Assembly (NCBI RefSeq): GCF_042661025.1
Contig: NZ_JBHSWH010000001.1
Span: 2,108,001 to 2,172,000, forward strand
Direction: 5' to 3'
DNA from: Flexivirga alba
Lineage (GTDB): Bacteria; Actinomycetota; Actinomycetes; Actinomycetales; Dermatophilaceae
Length of the DNA: 64,000 nt
Shown: positions 8,499 through 15,625 of the stretch, piece by piece
Layout: each line of letters starts with the position of its first letter
Position numbering within the stretch: position 1 is the stretch's first letter
Translations under genes and position numbers: made by a program
Notes under the pieces: model-generated
Told to the model about the DNA's origin: nothing
The model's input: the letters and a program-made list of their open reading frames with translations, nothing else
Database searches by the model: none

Positions 8499-9178
8499 CC
8501 GACAGACATGACGAATTCGCCGAGTGGGACGCGGCATACGTGCTCGGCGCACTGTCGCCCGGTGAACGCGCGGCATACGAGCAGCACCTCGCCGAGTGCC
8601 CGGAGTGCTCGGCTGCGGTGCGTGGATTGGCCGTCATACCAGGGCTGTTGGGGAAGGTGCCGGCCGACGAAGTTCCCGGCGATGTGTCCGAGCCGCCCCC
8701 GGCCGACCTGCTGGCGCGCACTCGTTCCATGGCACAAGGCGAAGTGACCAGCATCCGCCGTCGGCGCCGATGGACGGTTTCTCTTGCGGCGGTGGCAGCT
8801 TCGGCGGTCCTCGTCATCGGCGGGGCGGTCGTGGTCCAGCAGCGCGACAGCACGCCGCCGGGCGTCACGGTCGCGATGCAACAGGTGCACACCAACCCGC
8901 TGAGCGCGACCCTTCAGCTGCATGACAAGGCGTGGGGGACCGAGGTGAGCATGAAGTGCACGTATGCCGAGTCGGCGCAGTGGGGCGGCGGCGAGGCCGT
9001 CTACTCCCTGTATGTCGTCGACGACGCCGGGCACGCGAGTTCCATCTCGACCTGGTCGGCCGAGCCCGGGACGACGGCGAAGCTGACAGCGGCCACCGCT
9101 GTGCCGCGGGCGAAGATCGCACACGTGCAGATCCGCAACGCTGACGGGTCTGTCCTGCTGTCAGCCAACCCGGATTGA
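8495..9178 (+). CDS. RskA-family anti-sigma factor
   Basis: A 227-residue single-pass membrane protein. The cytoplasmic N-terminal zinc-binding anti-sigma motif reads YEQHLAECPECSAAVRGL (His-x3-Cys-x2-Cys, about residues 28-45). One transmembrane helix lies near residues 92-114 (WTVSLAAVAASAVLVIGGAV). The extracytoplasmic C-terminal domain is of the RskA type. Such proteins hold the partner sigma factor inactive until regulated proteolysis releases it. Coupling to the sigma gene by ATGA overlap is diagnostic. The inducing signal is unknown, although neighbouring sodN makes redox stress a reasonable guess. Confidence 0.9.
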   Translation: MTDRHDEFAEWDAAYVLGALSPGERAAYEQHLAECPECSAAVRGLAVIPGLLGKVPADEVPGDVSEPPPADLLARTRSMAQGEVTSIRRRRRWTVSLAAVAASAVLVIGGAVVVQQRDSTPPGVTVAMQQVHTNPLSATLQLHDKAWGTEVSMKCTYAESAQWGGGEAVYSLYVVDDAGHASSISTWSAEPGTTAKLTAATAVPRAKIAHVQIRNADGSVLLSANPD

Positions 9179-9185
9179 TAGGCCC

Positions 9186-9222
9186 GCGGTCTCGATACGC
9201 GCCTCGCCGCTACTCGACCAGC
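9186..9222. repeat. Dispersed GGTCTCGATACGC / CGCTACTCGACCA repeat
   Basis: The clearest copy of the window's dispersed intergenic element: GGTCTCGATACGC, a short spacer, then CGCTACTCGACCA. It is in the gap between the convergent anti-sigma and sodN genes, just before their shared terminator. Confidence 0.65.
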
Positions 9223-9230
9223 ATGCGCGA

Positions 9231-9264
9231 AAGGCGCCGGACCTTTGGCGGGATCCGGCGCCTT
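9231..9264. terminator. Bidirectional terminator between rskA-like gene and sodN
   Basis: AAGGCGCCGGA (9231-9241) and TCCGGCGCCTT (9254-9264) form an 11-bp perfect stem with a 12-base loop. It sits midway between two convergent stops (9178 and 9285), the classic place for a shared intrinsic terminator, with short A/T flanks on each side. Confidence 0.75.
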
Positions 9265-9284
9265 CAGCTGTATGACGTGAGGCG

Positions 9285-9689
9285 TCAGGCCTTCTTGGTC
9301 TCCCAGAAGATCTTGGCGATCTCGTCGATCTTGGCGAGCAGGTCGTCCGCGGTCTTGACGTCCCACGAGGCCTTGGTGCCGCCGGCGCCGGCGAGCTTGG
9401 TCGCCTCGTTGACCAGCGTGTGCAGCTGCGGGTACTTCTCGAAGTGCGGCGGCTTGAAGTAGTCGGTCCACAGCACCCACAGGTGGTGCTTGACCAGCTC
9501 GGAGCGCTGCTCCTTGATGATCGCCGCACGGATCTTGAAGTCGATGTCGTCGGCGTGCTCAGCGGTCTTCTCGATGATGGCCTTGACCGACTCGGCCTCG
9601 ATCCGCGCCTGAGCGGGGTCATAGACGCCACACGGCAGATCGCAGTGAGCGCTGACCTCGATCGTGCGGGCAAAGATTCGGCGAAGCAT
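9285..9689 (-). CDS. sodN: Nickel superoxide dismutase
   Basis: A 134-residue protein. The nickel hook HCDLPCGVYDPAQARIEAES begins at His15, so a 14-residue leader (MLRRIFARTIEVSA) must be cleaved to expose the Ni-ligating N-terminal His, with Cys16 and Cys20 as thiolate ligands. The rest is the four-helix-bundle body, with LVKHHLWVLWTDYFKPPHFEKYP. The mature length of 120 fits the family (about 117). It dismutates superoxide in the cytoplasm as a hexamer. The maturation protease gene sodX is about 0.7 kb upstream on the same strand, separated by a glyoxalase-like gene. A SoxR/MerR-like operator lies in its promoter (9730-9760). Confidence 0.97.
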   Translation of the reverse strand: MLRRIFARTIEVSAHCDLPCGVYDPAQARIEAESVKAIIEKTAEHADDIDFKIRAAIIKEQRSELVKHHLWVLWTDYFKPPHFEKYPQLHTLVNEATKLAGAGGTKASWDVKTADDLLAKIDEIAKIFWETKKA

Positions 9690-9729
9690 GTGGTTGTCCT
9701 TCCGTCGGGTGCATCGGACGTATGGCGGG

Positions 9730-9760
9730 AGCCTGTCACTTCAAGCGGACTTGAAGTCAA
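9730..9760 (-). promoter_or_regulatory. SoxR/MerR-like operator within the sodN promoter
   Basis: ACTTCAAGCGGACTTGAAGT (9738-9757) is a perfect 8-bp inverted repeat with a 4-base centre, close to the SoxR box type CCTCAAG-N4-CTTGAGG. On the minus strand it fills the space between TTGACT (9760-9755) and CAGGCT (9735-9730). That space is exactly 19 bases, the over-long spacing typical of MerR-family-activated promoters. sodN begins 41 bases downstream of the minus-10 box. Confidence 0.65.
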
Positions 9761-9814
9761 CGGAAGATCCGCCGCATGGCGTGACTTCCACTCCTCACTA
9801 CGAACCTACTCGGG

Positions 9815-9890
9815 TGGGCTGGGGGGATCGAACCCACCTATCAAAATGCGAGACCGTCGCAGATCGGCGCGTTGGCCGCTCCGACAGCGC
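9815..9890 (-). tRNA. tRNA-like element, degenerate or atypical
   Basis: The minus strand carries GGTGGGTTCGATCCCCCC, a near-consensus T arm (GGTTCGATCC B-box), 76 bases after GCGCTG, which pairs 5 of 6 with CAGCCC at the 3' end. A plausible D arm (TCGG ... CCGA around AGCGGCCAACGCG) and a hairpin TGCGA-CGGTC-TCGCA lie between. The anticodon loop read as ACGGTCT lacks U33, and the T stem has one mismatch, so no isotype can be assigned. It may be a tRNA pseudogene or the remains of an integration site. Confidence 0.4.
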
Positions 9891-9915
9891 AGACGGCTGC
9901 CGTCGAGTGTCCCGC

Positions 9916-10344
9916 TCAGCCGGCCTCGGAGACGTCCGGCACCACGACCTTGCCGATCTCGCCGGGGTTCCAGCAGATCTCCCACCGGAAATCGTCCGGG
10001 TCGGCGAAGTAGCCGGAGTAGCCGCCCCAGACCCGATCCTGTGCGGCATTGACCGGCGCGCCCGCGGCTGCCGCGTCGGCCAGCACAGCGTCGACGGTCG
10101 CCCGGTCGACGGTGTTGTGCGCAAACGTCAGGGGAGGTATGCCGGTCGACGGCCGCCCACCGATCTCGGCCGCGAACGCATCGACCTGCCACAGCGACAG
10201 GATTAGATGCTCCGCGACCTGGATCATGATGACCTCGTCGCTGTCCTCGAAGACCGGCTGCCAGCCGAGCCCGTCGACATAGAAGGCGCGGGTGCGCGCG
10301 AGATCGGCAACGGCGAGCGTGATGAAACTGACCCTGGCGTCCAT
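9916..10344 (-). CDS. Glyoxalase/bleomycin-resistance fold (VOC) protein
   Basis: A 142-residue single VOC domain starting MDARVSFITLAVADLARTRAFY and ending in the second module GGYSGYFADPDDFRWEICWNP. Two beta-alpha-beta3 modules are visible. The second-module Glu of ADPDDFRWEI is a typical metal ligand in metal-dependent members. Substrate unknown. An upstream in-frame extension to 10485 has no homology and covers the dispersed repeat, so I start at the ATG at 10344. It lies between sodX and sodN on the same strand, so it interrupts the usual sodN-sodX pair. Confidence 0.85.
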   Translation of the reverse strand: MDARVSFITLAVADLARTRAFYVDGLGWQPVFEDSDEVIMIQVAEHLILSLWQVDAFAAEIGGRPSTGIPPLTFAHNTVDRATVDAVLADAAAAGAPVNAAQDRVWGGYSGYFADPDDFRWEICWNPGEIGKVVVPDVSEAG

Positions 10345-10380
10345 GAAACCAGTCAAGCAGCGACCACCGACGCGTGAGCG

Positions 10381-10440
10381 GGACCTCGAGACGCTCCTTC
10401 GTCGCTCCTCGGCCACCTCAGACGCCGCTCGGCCACCTTG
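10381..10440. repeat. Dispersed repeat (CTCGAGACGCTCCTTCGTCGC / CTCGGCCACCT)
   Basis: A copy of the window's intergenic repeat containing CTCCTTCGTCGCTCCTCGGC and a second CTCGGCCACC word. It overlaps the last codons of sodX (stop at 10418-10420), so the repeat has supplied or replaced the 3' end of that gene. Confidence 0.55.
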
Positions 10441-10726
10441 GGCGGCACAGCACCACGCCGAGCACGTCAGCGGTCGGGATCTCACCGACCAGCCACGAGT
10501 CGACGCCTTCGCTCGGGTTGTCGCGCTCCACCCACCAGCCGTCGCCGACGGCCCGGGTGATCCGCTTCACCGCCACCGGACGCGGGCCGTCCGGTCCATC
10601 GGGCAGCCGTATGACGTGCGCACGGCCAACGCGCGGGCGCACGCCATACAGGACGAGGAGCCGGTCGCCATCGACGTATGTCGGCTCCATCGACCGCCCT
10701 CGCACGACGGCGAACCCGACTCTCAC
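10418..10726 (-). CDS. sodX: Nickel superoxide dismutase maturation protease
   Basis: A 102-residue S24/S26-type serine peptidase without a membrane anchor. The catalytic Ser12 sits in GRSMEPTYVDGD and the general-base Lys54 in PVAVKRITR. Short soluble peptidases of this kind next to sodN cleave the SOD leader. The GTG start at 10726 overlaps the stop of the upstream ABC ATPase gene (GTGA), so it is the last gene of the amino-acid transport operon. That is an unusual place for it. The 3' end runs into a dispersed repeat. Confidence 0.85.
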   Translation of the reverse strand: MRVGFAVVRGRSMEPTYVDGDRLLVLYGVRPRVGRAHVIRLPDGPDGPRPVAVKRITRAVGDGWWVERDNPSEGVDSWLVGEIPTADVLGVVLCRPRWPSGV

Positions 10727-11538
10727 TCCACTGGTTTCGCGAGATCCGCCGCCGCAGCGGCGTGCTGCTCCTGCTCGGCGATGATCCGGCTGAGGAAGGT
10801 CTTCGTGCGCTCGTGCTGCGGGTTGCGGATCACCTCGGCCGGCGGACCTGACTCGACCACCACGCCGCCGTCCATGAAGACGACGCGGTCGGCGACGTCC
10901 CGGGCGAACGCGATCTCGTGGGTGACCACGACCATCGTCATACCGTCGGCAGCCAGCTCACGCATGACCGCGAGCACCTCGCCGACCAGCTCCGGGTCGA
11001 GCGCGGACGTCGGCTCGTCGAAGAGCATCAGCTTGGGCTTCATCGCCAGTGCCCGCGCGATGGCAACTCGCTGCTGCTGACCGCCGGACAGCTGCGCCGG
11101 GTAGTGGTCGGCGCGTTCGCTGAGCCCGACGCGCTCCAGCAACTCGCGAGCCTCGGAGACCGCCTGCTTCTTCGAGACGCCGCCGACCTGGACAGGCCCC
11201 TCGATGACGTTCTGCAACGCCGTCTTGTGCGGGAAGAGGTTGAAGCGCTGGAAGACCATGCCGATCTGCCGCCGCTGCCGGGCGATCTGCTTGTCCGGCA
11301 ACCGGTGCAATGCGGTGCCCGACTCACGCAGTCCGAGGAGCTCGCCGTCGACATACAGCCGGCCGCCGTCGAAGATCTCCAGCTGGTTGATGCACCGCAG
11401 GAAGGTCGTCTTGCCGGAGCCGGACGGCCCGAGCAGGCACACGACCTCGCCCTCGGCCACCGTCATGTCGATGCCCTTGAGCACGTCGACGCCGTGGAAG
11501 TGCTTGTGCAGATTGACTGCCTCAACGAGCGCGTTCAC
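10723..11538 (-). CDS. Polar amino acid ABC transporter ATP-binding protein
   Basis: A 271-residue ABC ATPase: Walker A GPSGSGKTTFLR (about residue 37), Q-loop FQRFNLFPHKTALQN, signature LSGGQQQRVAIARAL, Walker B LMLFDEPTSALDPE, H-loop VTHE. The HPHKTALQN region and high overall similarity are typical of the GlnQ/HisP/ArtP polar amino acid subfamily. The GTG start at 11538 overlaps the permease stop. The protein ends with an extra alanine-rich tail. It energises uptake with the permease and lipoprotein encoded just upstream. Confidence 0.95.
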   Translation of the reverse strand: MNALVEAVNLHKHFHGVDVLKGIDMTVAEGEVVCLLGPSGSGKTTFLRCINQLEIFDGGRLYVDGELLGLRESGTALHRLPDKQIARQRRQIGMVFQRFNLFPHKTALQNVIEGPVQVGGVSKKQAVSEARELLERVGLSERADHYPAQLSGGQQQRVAIARALAMKPKLMLFDEPTSALDPELVGEVLAVMRELAADGMTMVVVTHEIAFARDVADRVVFMDGGVVVESGPPAEVIRNPQHERTKTFLSRIIAEQEQHAAAAADLAKPVE

Positions 11539-12488
11539 ATTCCACCTCCGCCGCCGCGCAGTGCGAGCATTCGCCCGCGCAGACTCTGTTTGTTGCCACC
11601 GGTCTGCCCGCCGAAGCCACGCCCGAAGTAGCGCTCGAGCATGGTCTGGCCGACCATCAGGATCGAGCAGACGATGAGATACCAGATGACTGCCGCGACG
11701 AGCGCGGGCATCACCAGATACGTAGAGTTCGCAACGGCATTCGCCTGGAAGAACAACTCGGTGGTCACCGGCACGGCCGACAGCAGCGAGGTGTCCTTGA
11801 CCATCGCGATGGTCTCGTTGCCGGTCGGCGGCACGATCACCCGCATTGCCTGCGGCAGGATGATCCGCCGCATCGCCTTCCCGCGGCTCATGCCGATCGC
11901 GCACGCGGCTTCCTCCTGACCGGTGTCGACCGACAGCAGCCCGGCGCGCGCGATCTCGGCCATGTACGCCGCCTCGGACAACCCCAGGCCGATGATGCCG
12001 ACGAGGATGCCGCTGCTGACCGACTTCACATCCAGCGTGTAGAAGTGCACATCCAGGAACGGCAGCCCGATGTCCAGCTTCGGGTAGAGGTAGAGCACGC
12101 CGACTCCGAGCACGACCAGCAGCACGTAGCGCGGCACCGCCCGGAAGAACCAGGTGAAGACGAAGGCCACGAGGCGCAGCACCGGGTTGGTCGACAGCCG
12201 CATCACCGCGAGCGTGACACCGAGCACGATGCCCAGGATCATCGCGCCGATGGTGCAGATGATGGTGCCCTTGACCAGGCCCTCCAGCACCGGGCGGTAT
12301 TCCATGACCCGCCATACGAAGTGCCAATCCCACTTGGAGTTGGTCACGAACGAGTTGATCATCATCGCCGCGAGGATCGCGATGATGACGACGCCAACCC
12401 ACTGCCACGGGTGGGGGACCGGCCGGGCCTCGACCTTGCCGGGCCGCTCGGTGGCGGCGGGCTTCTCGGGAGCAGTCACGTCAGCCAT
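11535..12488 (-). CDS. Polar amino acid ABC transporter permease
   Basis: A 317-residue membrane protein of the HisM/GlnP type with at least five helices and the EAA loop SEAAYMAEIARAGLLSVDTG followed by EEAACAIGMSRGKAMRRIIL. A proline-rich cytoplasmic N-terminus (residues 1-28) precedes the first helix. The start at 12488 lies inside the end of the binding-protein gene (8-base overlap), and its own stop overlaps the ATPase start. It therefore forms a fully coupled three-gene transporter. Confidence 0.95.
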   Translation of the reverse strand: MADVTAPEKPAATERPGKVEARPVPHPWQWVGVVIIAILAAMMINSFVTNSKWDWHFVWRVMEYRPVLEGLVKGTIICTIGAMILGIVLGVTLAVMRLSTNPVLRLVAFVFTWFFRAVPRYVLLVVLGVGVLYLYPKLDIGLPFLDVHFYTLDVKSVSSGILVGIIGLGLSEAAYMAEIARAGLLSVDTGQEEAACAIGMSRGKAMRRIILPQAMRVIVPPTGNETIAMVKDTSLLSAVPVTTELFFQANAVANSTYLVMPALVAAVIWYLIVCSILMVGQTMLERYFGRGFGGQTGGNKQSLRGRMLALRGGGGGM

Positions 12489-13449
12489 TGGGCACCGCCG
12501 GGTTCGCCGCGAACATCTCCACCGCTCCGCTCTGCTGGCCCCACTTGGCCAGAATCTTCTGGTAGCTGCCGTTGGTCGCCATCTGCGCGAACGCCTGCGC
12601 GAGCGCGGCGCCCAGCTTGTCCTTGCCCTTCGGCAGGACGATTCCGTATGGCGCAGAACCGGTGATCTTCCCCGCGGCCTGCAGCTTGGTGCCGGTCTTC
12701 TTGACGGCATACAGCGCGACGGGGGAGTCGGCGGCCATCGCGTCGACCTTCCCGGCAAGCAGATCCGTGGTGACTTTGGACTGCAGGTCCTCGACGACGG
12801 CCTTGACGGGCTTGCTCTTGCAGATGCCCTTGTTGATGGCTGTGAGCTCGTCGGCCTGAGTGGTGCCGGTCTGCACACCGACCGAAAGTCCGCACGGATT
12901 GGTCGGATTCACGTGTCGCGGGTTGCCCTTCTGGACGATCCACTGCGTGCCCGCCGAGAAGTAGCTGACCATCGTCACCTGCTTGAGCCGGGCCGCGGTG
13001 ATGGTGAACGACGAGGTCGCGATGTCGTACTTGCCGCCGGCCACGCCGGGCAGGATGTTGTCGAACTTCGCGTTCTGGAATTTCGTCTTCAGACCCAGGC
13101 ACTGCAGTGCGCCACGCAGCAACTCGACGTCCATACCGATGATGGTCTGCCCGTCGGGAGCCAGGAATTCATTCGGCTCGTATGACGCATCCGACGCCAC
13201 CGTGAGCGTGCTGCCCGCCTTCACGTCCGGCGGGAGTGCGCTCTTCAGGCCACCGGAGGAACATCCGGTGGTGGCGGTCTGTTGCGCGCTCGAGCCAAGC
13301 CCGAGCGATGTCGCGCCGCACCCCGCGAGGAGTGACGCGACCAGGCCGCCGGCGAGCACCATCGGTCCGCCGCGCTGGCGGATTGAGTAGCGCGAGGGGC
13401 GAGCGCGTATCGAAATCGCCCTCGGACCGCCGCGTGACCATGCCGACAT
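12481..13449 (-). CDS. Polar amino acid ABC transporter substrate-binding lipoprotein
   Basis: A 322-residue periplasmic-binding protein type 2. The lipobox LVASLLAGC places the lipidated Cys near residue 33. The SBP_bac_3 body includes GSTLTVASDASYEPNEFL and IIGMDVELLRGAL. Start choice: the ATG at 13449 has an AAAGGA site and gives a basic n-region. However, about 20 of its first 30 residues are encoded by a copy of the dispersed intergenic repeat (13383-13425). A later ATG at 13362 would begin directly before the hydrophobic core but lacks positive charge. Ligand specificity (Gln, Arg, His or acidic) cannot be decided. Confidence 0.9.
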   Translation of the reverse strand: MSAWSRGGPRAISIRARPSRYSIRQRGGPMVLAGGLVASLLAGCGATSLGLGSSAQQTATTGCSSGGLKSALPPDVKAGSTLTVASDASYEPNEFLAPDGQTIIGMDVELLRGALQCLGLKTKFQNAKFDNILPGVAGGKYDIATSSFTITAARLKQVTMVSYFSAGTQWIVQKGNPRHVNPTNPCGLSVGVQTGTTQADELTAINKGICKSKPVKAVVEDLQSKVTTDLLAGKVDAMAADSPVALYAVKKTGTKLQAAGKITGSAPYGIVLPKGKDKLGAALAQAFAQMATNGSYQKILAKWGQQSGAVEMFAANPAVPNG

Positions 13450-13588
13450 GGGAGTCCTTTCGTGGGGTCGCGAGTGCTCAAGCACCCTACGAGGGGTTCA
13501 TCTTTGCAGCGCCGCCCGAGGTGTCGTAAGTCACCTCGGGTCGAAAGATGTCTCGCATGCGAGACGCCCCTGCGCCGGCCGCGGCGCC

Positions 13589-13671
13589 GTTGACGGTCGA
13601 AACGGCGGTTGACGCCCGAGACAGCCGTTGACCCCGCAGTTGCGCAGTCAATGACCGTTTCGACCGTCAAC
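13589..13671. repeat. 17-bp perfect inverted repeat in intergenic region
   Basis: GTTGACGGTCGAAACGG (13589-13605) and its exact complement CCGTTTCGACCGTCAAC (13655-13671) flank 49 bases that contain further GTTGAC words. It lies 24 bases downstream of the ABC-2 permease stop (minus strand) and about 140 bases upstream of the transporter operon, so it could terminate the exporter transcript. No gene is in this gap. Confidence 0.75.
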
Positions 13672-13694
13672 CGTGGCCGGGCCGTGCGTCCGCT

Positions 13695-14528
13695 CTACGC
13701 GTCGCGCTTGCGCAGCACCAACAACCCGGTGACGACTGCCGCGAGCATCCAGAGCGCGAAGACACCGAGGCCGGTCCAGGACGACAAAGTGTGCGGGTCG
13801 TGGTGTGTGCCGAGGATCTGCGTGCCGGCATTCATCGGGAGGTACTGGTTGACGTGGTCCGCCCAGCTCGTCGGCAGCGCCTCACCGAGCAGGGGTAGCA
13901 CCAGCAGCAGGCCGAAGAGCGTGGCGATCGCTCCGCCCGTGCTGCGTATGGCGAAGCCGCAACCGATGCCCAGCAGTGCCACCAGAGTCAGATAGATACC
14001 GCCGCCGATGATCGCTTCGAGCGCACCGGTCGCGCCGAGTCCGACGCCATACCCGTGCGAGTTCAGGCCGGCCTGCCCGACGAGGAAGGCGAAGAAGCAG
14101 CCGATCGTGCACAGCACCAGGCACGTGACGCCGACGACGACGCACTTGGCGAGCAGCACCGGCCAGCGGCGCGGGACGGCGGCCAACGAGGAGCGGATCA
14201 TCCCGGTCGCGTATTCACCGGTGACGAAGAGGACTCCGAGCACGCCGATCGGCAATTGGGCGAGCATCAGGCCACGCAGGCTGACCCGGATCGGGTCGTC
14301 GATGCCGATGGGACCGTGCGGGCCGCCGTCGACATGGGTTGCGCGCAGGTAGCTGAAGAGCGCACCGAGACCGATGGCGATGATCAGGGCGGCGGCCATG
14401 GAGAACCATGACGAGCGCAGCGACTTGAACTTCACCCACTCGCCGCGGATGGCGCGCGGGAGACTGACCCCGGCCTTCGCGTACGCGCTGACGTGTGTGG
14501 AAGTTTCGGGGGTGGTCAGCGCGCTCAT
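13695..14528 (-). CDS. ABC-2 type transporter permease
   Basis: A 277-residue membrane protein with six predicted helices. It starts with a short cytoplasmic segment ending IRGEWVKFKSLRSSWFSM, a hallmark of actinobacterial ABC-2 exporters, followed by helices around residues 45-60, 92-112, 135-155, 172-195, 200-220 and 250-270. It partners with the ATPase gene directly upstream (ATGA overlap). The substrate of such exporters is unknown; drugs, lipids and peptides are all possible. Confidence 0.88.
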   Translation of the reverse strand: MSALTTPETSTHVSAYAKAGVSLPRAIRGEWVKFKSLRSSWFSMAAALIIAIGLGALFSYLRATHVDGGPHGPIGIDDPIRVSLRGLMLAQLPIGVLGVLFVTGEYATGMIRSSLAAVPRRWPVLLAKCVVVGVTCLVLCTIGCFFAFLVGQAGLNSHGYGVGLGATGALEAIIGGGIYLTLVALLGIGCGFAIRSTGGAIATLFGLLLVLPLLGEALPTSWADHVNQYLPMNAGTQILGTHHDPHTLSSWTGLGVFALWMLAAVVTGLLVLRKRDA

Positions 14529-15441
14529 CGTGTTGCTTCCTCGTGGTGGCCGTATTCGACCGAGTCCTGGGTGAGTTGCATGAACACGTCTTCGAGAGTG
14601 GCCTGTCGGGGGGTCAATTCACTGAGGGCGATGCCGCGGTCGGCGGCGATGCGTCCGATGACATCGCTCGAGAGTCCCTGCACCACAAGGGAATCCGGGC
14701 CCGAATCCGTCACTTGTATGTCGGGGCCGGCGAGGTGGTCGCGCAACTCCTCCAGCCGCTCCGCGCGCACCAGGACACTGCCTCCGGAGCCCCCGCTGGT
14801 GAGCTCGTCGACAGTGGTGTCGGCGATGAGCCGCCCCTGGCCGATGACGATGAGATGGCTGGCCATGAGCGCCATCTCGCTCATCAGGTGGGAGGAGACG
14901 AAGACCGTGCGGCCTTCTGCGGCAAGGGATTTGAGCAGGTTGCGGATCCAGCGGATGCCCTCCGGGTCGAGCCCGTTGACCGGCTCGTCGAGGATCAGCG
15001 TCTCGGGGTCGCCGAGCAGTGCGGATGCGATGCCGAGCCGTTGCCCCATGCCGAGGAGAAGCCACCGGCCCGGCGGCGCGCGACCGAGGTCAGTCCAACG
15101 ATCTCGAGCACCTCGTCCACGCGGCGCGTCGGAATGCCGTTGGTGGCGGCGAGCGCGAGCAGGTGGTTGCGGGCGGAGCGGCCGGTGTGCACCGCGCGGG
15201 CCTCGAGGAGTGCGCCGACCTCGCAGAGCGGTGCCCGGTGGTCGACATACGGTGTGCCGTTGATGGTCGCGGCGCCGGAGGTCGGTTTGTCCAGACCGAG
15301 CAGCATGCGCATGGTCGTCGACTTGCCGGCACCGTTCGGGCCGAGGAAGCCGGTGACGACCCCGGGCCGCACGGTGAAGGTGAGCCCGTCGACGGCGGTG
15401 CGATCGCCATACGTCTTCGTCAGGTTGGTTGCGTTGATCAT
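14525..15441 (-). CDS. ABC transporter ATP-binding protein (one-base frameshift)
   Basis: The N-terminal part from the ATG at 15441 has Walker A GFLGPNGAGKSTTMRMLLGL and runs to the signature region ARRRAGGFS. The second part, in another frame, resumes with MGQRLGIASALLGDPETL and has Walker B ILDEPVNGLDPEG and the SSH H-loop. Restoring one C in TCCTCGG near 15055-15056 would join them as GGFSLGMGQRLGIA, the expected family sequence. I therefore treat it as one gene of about 305 residues, broken by a probable sequence error. It is coupled to the ABC-2 permease by ATGA. Confidence 0.85.
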
Positions 15442-15625
15442 CTGGTGGCCTTCGGGAGACGTGCCACGATGGGCAACTGGGACAAAGCCGTTCGGCCTTG
15501 ACCCGGACGTTAACCGTGTGCGCTGAGAGCTCGCTGAGGCAGACCTGTGGGGGCCGCGGGACACGTCGGGGCAGGTCCGTCGCGCGCGACGGTCACCAGG
15601 GAATCCACCCGGTTGCGGTAAAAAC

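Noticed and set aside
9815..9890. Calling the tRNA-like element as selenocysteine or serine tRNA
   Set aside because: It lacks the long variable arm and the anticodon cannot be placed, so no isotype was assigned.
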